Assembly (NCBI RefSeq): GCF_000815105.2
Contig: NZ_CP010310.2
Span: 5,332,001-5,396,000 of the forward strand
Direction: 5' to 3'
Source of the DNA: Pandoraea pulmonicola
GTDB taxonomy: Bacteria > Pseudomonadota > Gammaproteobacteria > Burkholderiales > Burkholderiaceae
Length of the DNA: 64,000 bases
Shown: piece after piece, positions 63,676 to 64,000 of the stretch
How the letters are laid out: each line of letters starts with the position of its first letter
Position numbering within the stretch: position 1 is the first letter of the stretch
Notes under the pieces: generated by a model
Seen by the model: the letters and a program-made list of their open reading frames with translations, nothing else
What the model was told of the DNA's origin: nothing
The model's database searches: none
Position numbers and translations under genes: made by a program

Positions 63676-64000
63676 ATGACGGCCACTATTCGCGTGGGAA
63701 TGGGTCGGTAAAACTGTCGCGCTGGGATGGATTGGGAAGGCGTTAGTGTTTTTGGGAAATCGAAGGGGTTACGTTTTAATCGCGTAACCCCTTGTTTTAT
63801 TGGGTGTGGCGGTAGGACTCGAGCCTGCTATCTGGTGATTTAAAAAACCGAAATATCCTTTCGAATCAATGCCGCGCTAGGATTTTCGTTCCACATTTCG
63901 GCGGATGACGCCTACTACCAGCCGAGCTGGTCGAAAGTCGATTGTGGAACGGAATTTCCATGCCTCATCCCGGCGTACGCCGCCAACATTTTCGTGTCAC
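63676..64000. other. Region after the last effector gene
   Basis: 325 bp with a terminator at 63763-63797. A stretch at 63806-63831 (GTGGCGGTAGGACTCGAGCC) resembles the T-arm and 3' end of a tRNA read on the minus strand, but no cloverleaf can be built. No gene seen up to the window edge. Confidence 0.4.
63763..63799 (+). terminator. Rho-independent terminator
   Basis: 11-bp stem AAGGGGTTACG / CGTAACCCCTT with a 9-nt loop, followed by GTTTTATT. Confidence 0.8.

Noticed and set aside
63806..63835. Partial tRNA gene or attachment site at the right edge
   Set aside because: Only a T-arm-like stretch is present; no anticodon arm or acceptor pairing can be built, so it is mentioned but not called.

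Overview
The window is high-GC DNA from a Gram-negative betaproteobacterium. Its outer-membrane porin, CreA protein, tRNA-Ala(GGC)/tRNA-Glu(UUC) pair, sigma-54 acetaldehyde regulator and lignin-type aromatic catabolic genes suggest Burkholderiaceae, probably Pandoraea or a close relative. That assignment is an inference from gene content; no marker here fixes the species.

Layout. (1) 1-7094, minus strand: an envelope glycan operon, wecB (UDP-GlcNAc 2-epimerase), a BcsB-like periplasmic protein, nfrB (membrane glycosyltransferase) and nfrA (outer-membrane TPR protein, running off the window). It resembles the E. coli N4 glycan receptor system. (2) 7095-8082: a hairpin-rich leader, a terminator and two tRNA genes. 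(3) 8161-24963: an aromatic catabolic regulon. It has two LigXa/phthalate-type Rieske oxygenases, their reductase, two stand-alone LigB-type extradiol dioxygenases, a LigJ/LigY-type amidohydrolase, an aldehyde dehydrogenase, an HD protein, three RraA/CHA-aldolase proteins, a CobW GTPase, a GntR/FCD regulator, an MFS transporter and a porin. Five copies of one operator-like motif link its promoters. (4) 25407-28148: a secreted RidA protein, a cytochrome c and a Tat-exported flavin amine oxidase, behind another copy of that motif. (5) 28702-34485: SDR, TetR, class II aldolase, MFS transporter and a frameshifted AMP-ligase; two copies of one 17-bp operator flank the TetR gene. (6) 34653-39112: a four-gene operon of exported proteins ending in a CsgG-like lipoprotein; function unknown. 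(7) 39332-44901: CreA, then a sigma-54 activator with divergent aldehyde and alcohol dehydrogenases. (8) 45027-46379: an IS1111-type element inserted exactly into the terminator of the alcohol dehydrogenase gene. (9) 46673-52854: manC, an AT-rich beta-propeller protein, and a MetQ / Asp-Glu racemase / FAD amino-acid oxidase group.

(10) 53138-63675 is the most unusual part: a plus-strand block that looks like type III secretion effectors. Three paralogues share an N-terminal segment; two of them carry eight tandem 62-residue repeats with a helix-turn-helix look. The third repeat gene overlaps by 4 bp a protein with a Salmonella SopD/SifA-like WEKIKD motif. Next come an LRR-NEL (IpaH/SspH-type) E3 ubiquitin ligase and a protein with a possible ADP-ribosyltransferase-like C-terminus. 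No secretion apparatus or chaperone gene lies in the window. The 62-residue repeat family is my main candidate for an undescribed system.
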